From the NCBI RefSeq assembly GCF_003443655.1, contig NZ_CP031941.1:5965001-6029000 (forward strand): 64,000 bases of DNA. The letters run 5' to 3'. Shown piece after piece: positions 63,025 through 64,000 of the stretch. Position numbers and translations under genes: made by a program. The notes under the pieces are model-generated. The model saw only the letters and a program-made list of their open reading frames with translations. It made no database searches and had not been told where the DNA came from. Source of the stretch: Nostoc sphaeroides (lineage in GTDB: Bacteria; Cyanobacteriota; Cyanobacteriia; Cyanobacteriales; Nostocaceae). How positions within the stretch are numbered: the first letter of the stretch is position 1; every line of letters starts with the position of its first letter.

Positions 63025-63780
63025 ATGTCTAAAGGCAATGAAGCATTTTCAGTGTTAGGAATACCAGTTCATGTGATGGCTAACTATCCAGGCTGGTTGT
63101 TAGAATGCCTGCGTGCAGGCAAAGGAATTCATGTAGTAACGCTCAATGCAGAAATGACTATGCAGGCAGAGCAGAATCAATTCTTAGCTCAGGTGATTAA
63201 AAATGCTGAACTAGTGATTCCAGATGGAGCCGGGGTTGTTCTGTATTTGCGATGGCTGCTATGGCAAAAAGTGCAGCGTTTTCCGGGGATTGAACTAGCA
63301 GAAAAACTTTTGCAAGAAATCGGGCAACAGAAGACAGGGGCAAAGGTTTTTTTCTATGGAGGTGCGCCTGGAGTGGCCTCAACTGCGGCAGATTTTTGGC
63401 AGCAGCAAATTCCAGATTTGAGTATAGTAGGCACTCACTCAGGCTACCATTCCCCAGAAGAAGAAGCACAATTGCGAGAAACTCTGGTTCAATTGCAGCC
63501 ACAAGTGATTTTTGTCGGTTTGGGAGTTCCACGTCAAGAGTTATGGATTGCCGAAAACCGCCATTTGTGTCCTCAAGCAATTTGGATTGGTGTTGGTGGT
63601 AGTTTTGATATTTGGTCGGGAACTAAAACTCGCGCTCCCGCCTGGTTAGGAAATAATAATTTGGAATGGTTGTATCGGCTTTATCAAGAACCTTGGCGTT
63701 GGCGGCGGATGTTGGCTTTGCCAGCGTTTGCGGTGAAAGCTTTTGTTTATCGTTTGACAGCAAGGGGTGCAATTAGTTAA
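63025..63780 (+). CDS. WecG/TagA/CpsF family glycosyltransferase
   Basis: 251 residues. Family blocks: VVTLNAEMTMQAEQNQFLAQ, LVIPDGAGVVLYLRW, FPGIELAEKLL, VFFYGGAPGVASTAADFW, VIFVGLGVPRQELWIAENRH and WIGVGGSFDIWSGTKTRAPA. These enzymes transfer an N-acetyl-mannosamine(uronate)-type sugar to a lipid-linked carrier in cell-envelope polysaccharide synthesis. Preceded by a clear AT-rich promoter region; no obvious operon partner in the window. Confidence 0.9.
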   Translation: MSKGNEAFSVLGIPVHVMANYPGWLLECLRAGKGIHVVTLNAEMTMQAEQNQFLAQVIKNAELVIPDGAGVVLYLRWLLWQKVQRFPGIELAEKLLQEIGQQKTGAKVFFYGGAPGVASTAADFWQQQIPDLSIVGTHSGYHSPEEEAQLRETLVQLQPQVIFVGLGVPRQELWIAENRHLCPQAIWIGVGGSFDIWSGTKTRAPAWLGNNNLEWLYRLYQEPWRWRRMLALPAFAVKAFVYRLTARGAIS

Positions 63781-63839
63781 GAGAGACGCGATTAATCGCG
63801 TCTGTACAAGAGGAGAGACGCGATTAATCGCGTCTGTAC
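63781..63839. repeat. Two direct copies of a 27-bp hairpin unit
   Basis: gagagacgcgattaatcgcg plus tctgtac occurs at 63781-63807 and 63813-63839. Each contains the perfect 20-bp palindrome agacgcgattaatcgcgtct. Variants (agacgcgataaatcgcgtct, agacgcgaaatttcgcgtct) occur at 48124 and 47838. It directly follows the wecG stop codon and could also act in termination. Confidence 0.75.
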
Positions 63840-63905
63840 TGGGTGCTATTACTTAGTTAGTATTGAAGTCTTCAAAAAATTTAAATTTTCTTTGTTAAAT
63901 TTTCA

Positions 63906-63938
63906 ATTCCCAGGCGAAACCTGGGAATCCTTATTTTT
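63906..63938 (+). terminator. Hairpin downstream of the glycosyltransferase gene
   Basis: attcccagg (63906-63914) pairs with cctgggaat (63920-63928), loop cgaaa, followed by ccttattttt. Plausible intrinsic terminator; the cgaaa loop and stem also occur in a Nostoc repeat (36208-36230 carries a relative). Confidence 0.5.
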
Positions 63939-64000
63939 GAGAGGAATATCAAATCTAAACCCGTAAGCTATTTGGTTGTGGGGATAAGGAAAATTTAACA

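Overview
The window is chromosomal DNA from a filamentous, heterocyst-type cyanobacterium, most likely Nostoc or a close relative. The 16S rRNA fragment at the left edge carries the cyanobacterial signatures targeted by the CYA359 and CYA781 primers. The gene set includes Ycf51, a PAM68-type photosystem assembly factor, a helical carotenoid protein and its C-terminal-domain partner, and an anti-sigma/SpoIIE module. The octamer GCGATCGC (HIP1) recurs throughout, and the spacers are full of small inverted-repeat elements and heptanucleotide tandem repeats of the kind known from Nostocaceae. All assignments come from reading the sequence and from family knowledge; no database search was run.

Layout. 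1-1116: 5' two thirds of 16S rRNA on the minus strand with a near-consensus promoter. 1.2-10.7 kb: housekeeping genes (glyQ, comEC, rpsO, a PAM68-like gene, aroF, a Deg/Htr protease, an Ap4A phosphorylase). 11-15.8 kb: a MazF-type toxin pair, small unknown proteins, a SIMPL protein and a renalase-like flavoprotein. 16-18.2 kb: YaaW-like and O-antigen-ligase-like genes that overlap. 18.4-25 kb: small unknowns, Ycf51, a two-gene dehydrogenase/aminotransferase operon and a VapBC pair. 25.2-29.3 kb: a 1263-residue hybrid histidine kinase behind a small HTH gene. 29.7-35.4 kb: an acyltransferase, a hydrolase, a GNAT enzyme, two unknowns and a secreted seven-repeat protein predicted to be a beta-propeller lectin. 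36.4-45 kb: a LIV-type amino-acid ABC transporter whose genes are separated by Uma2, RelE/Phd and Rpn-family genes and followed by Phd/VapC and Uma2; its first ATPase gene is frameshifted. 45.2-47.7 kb: a histidine phosphatase, glucokinase and a secreted unknown. 48.6-55.1 kb: a receiver protein lacking the phospho-acceptor Asp, and a MacA/MacB-like exporter split over both strands around a repeat-rich gap. 55.5-59.6 kb: helical carotenoid protein, a HAD phosphatase overlapping queG, and CTDH. 59.7-63.8 kb: anti-sigma factor, SpoIIE phosphatase, NarL-type regulator and a WecG/TagA glycosyltransferase.

The strongest unexplained structure is a nested mobile-repeat system. A short element with an imperfect palindromic centre (intact at 19.6 kb) has been invaded at the same central nine bases at 32.5, 35.7 and probably 58.7 kb by a second, roughly 200-bp element with long terminal inverted repeats. 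The nine central bases are duplicated exactly in two of these copies, and one copy carries a different core. Several other miniature elements with clear terminal repeats, some with exact target duplications, lie in the spacers. Other repeat families appear to have entered coding sequences in frame (vapC at 43.9 kb, the SIMPL gene, the Ap4A phosphorylase gene, the tail of the LIV permease).
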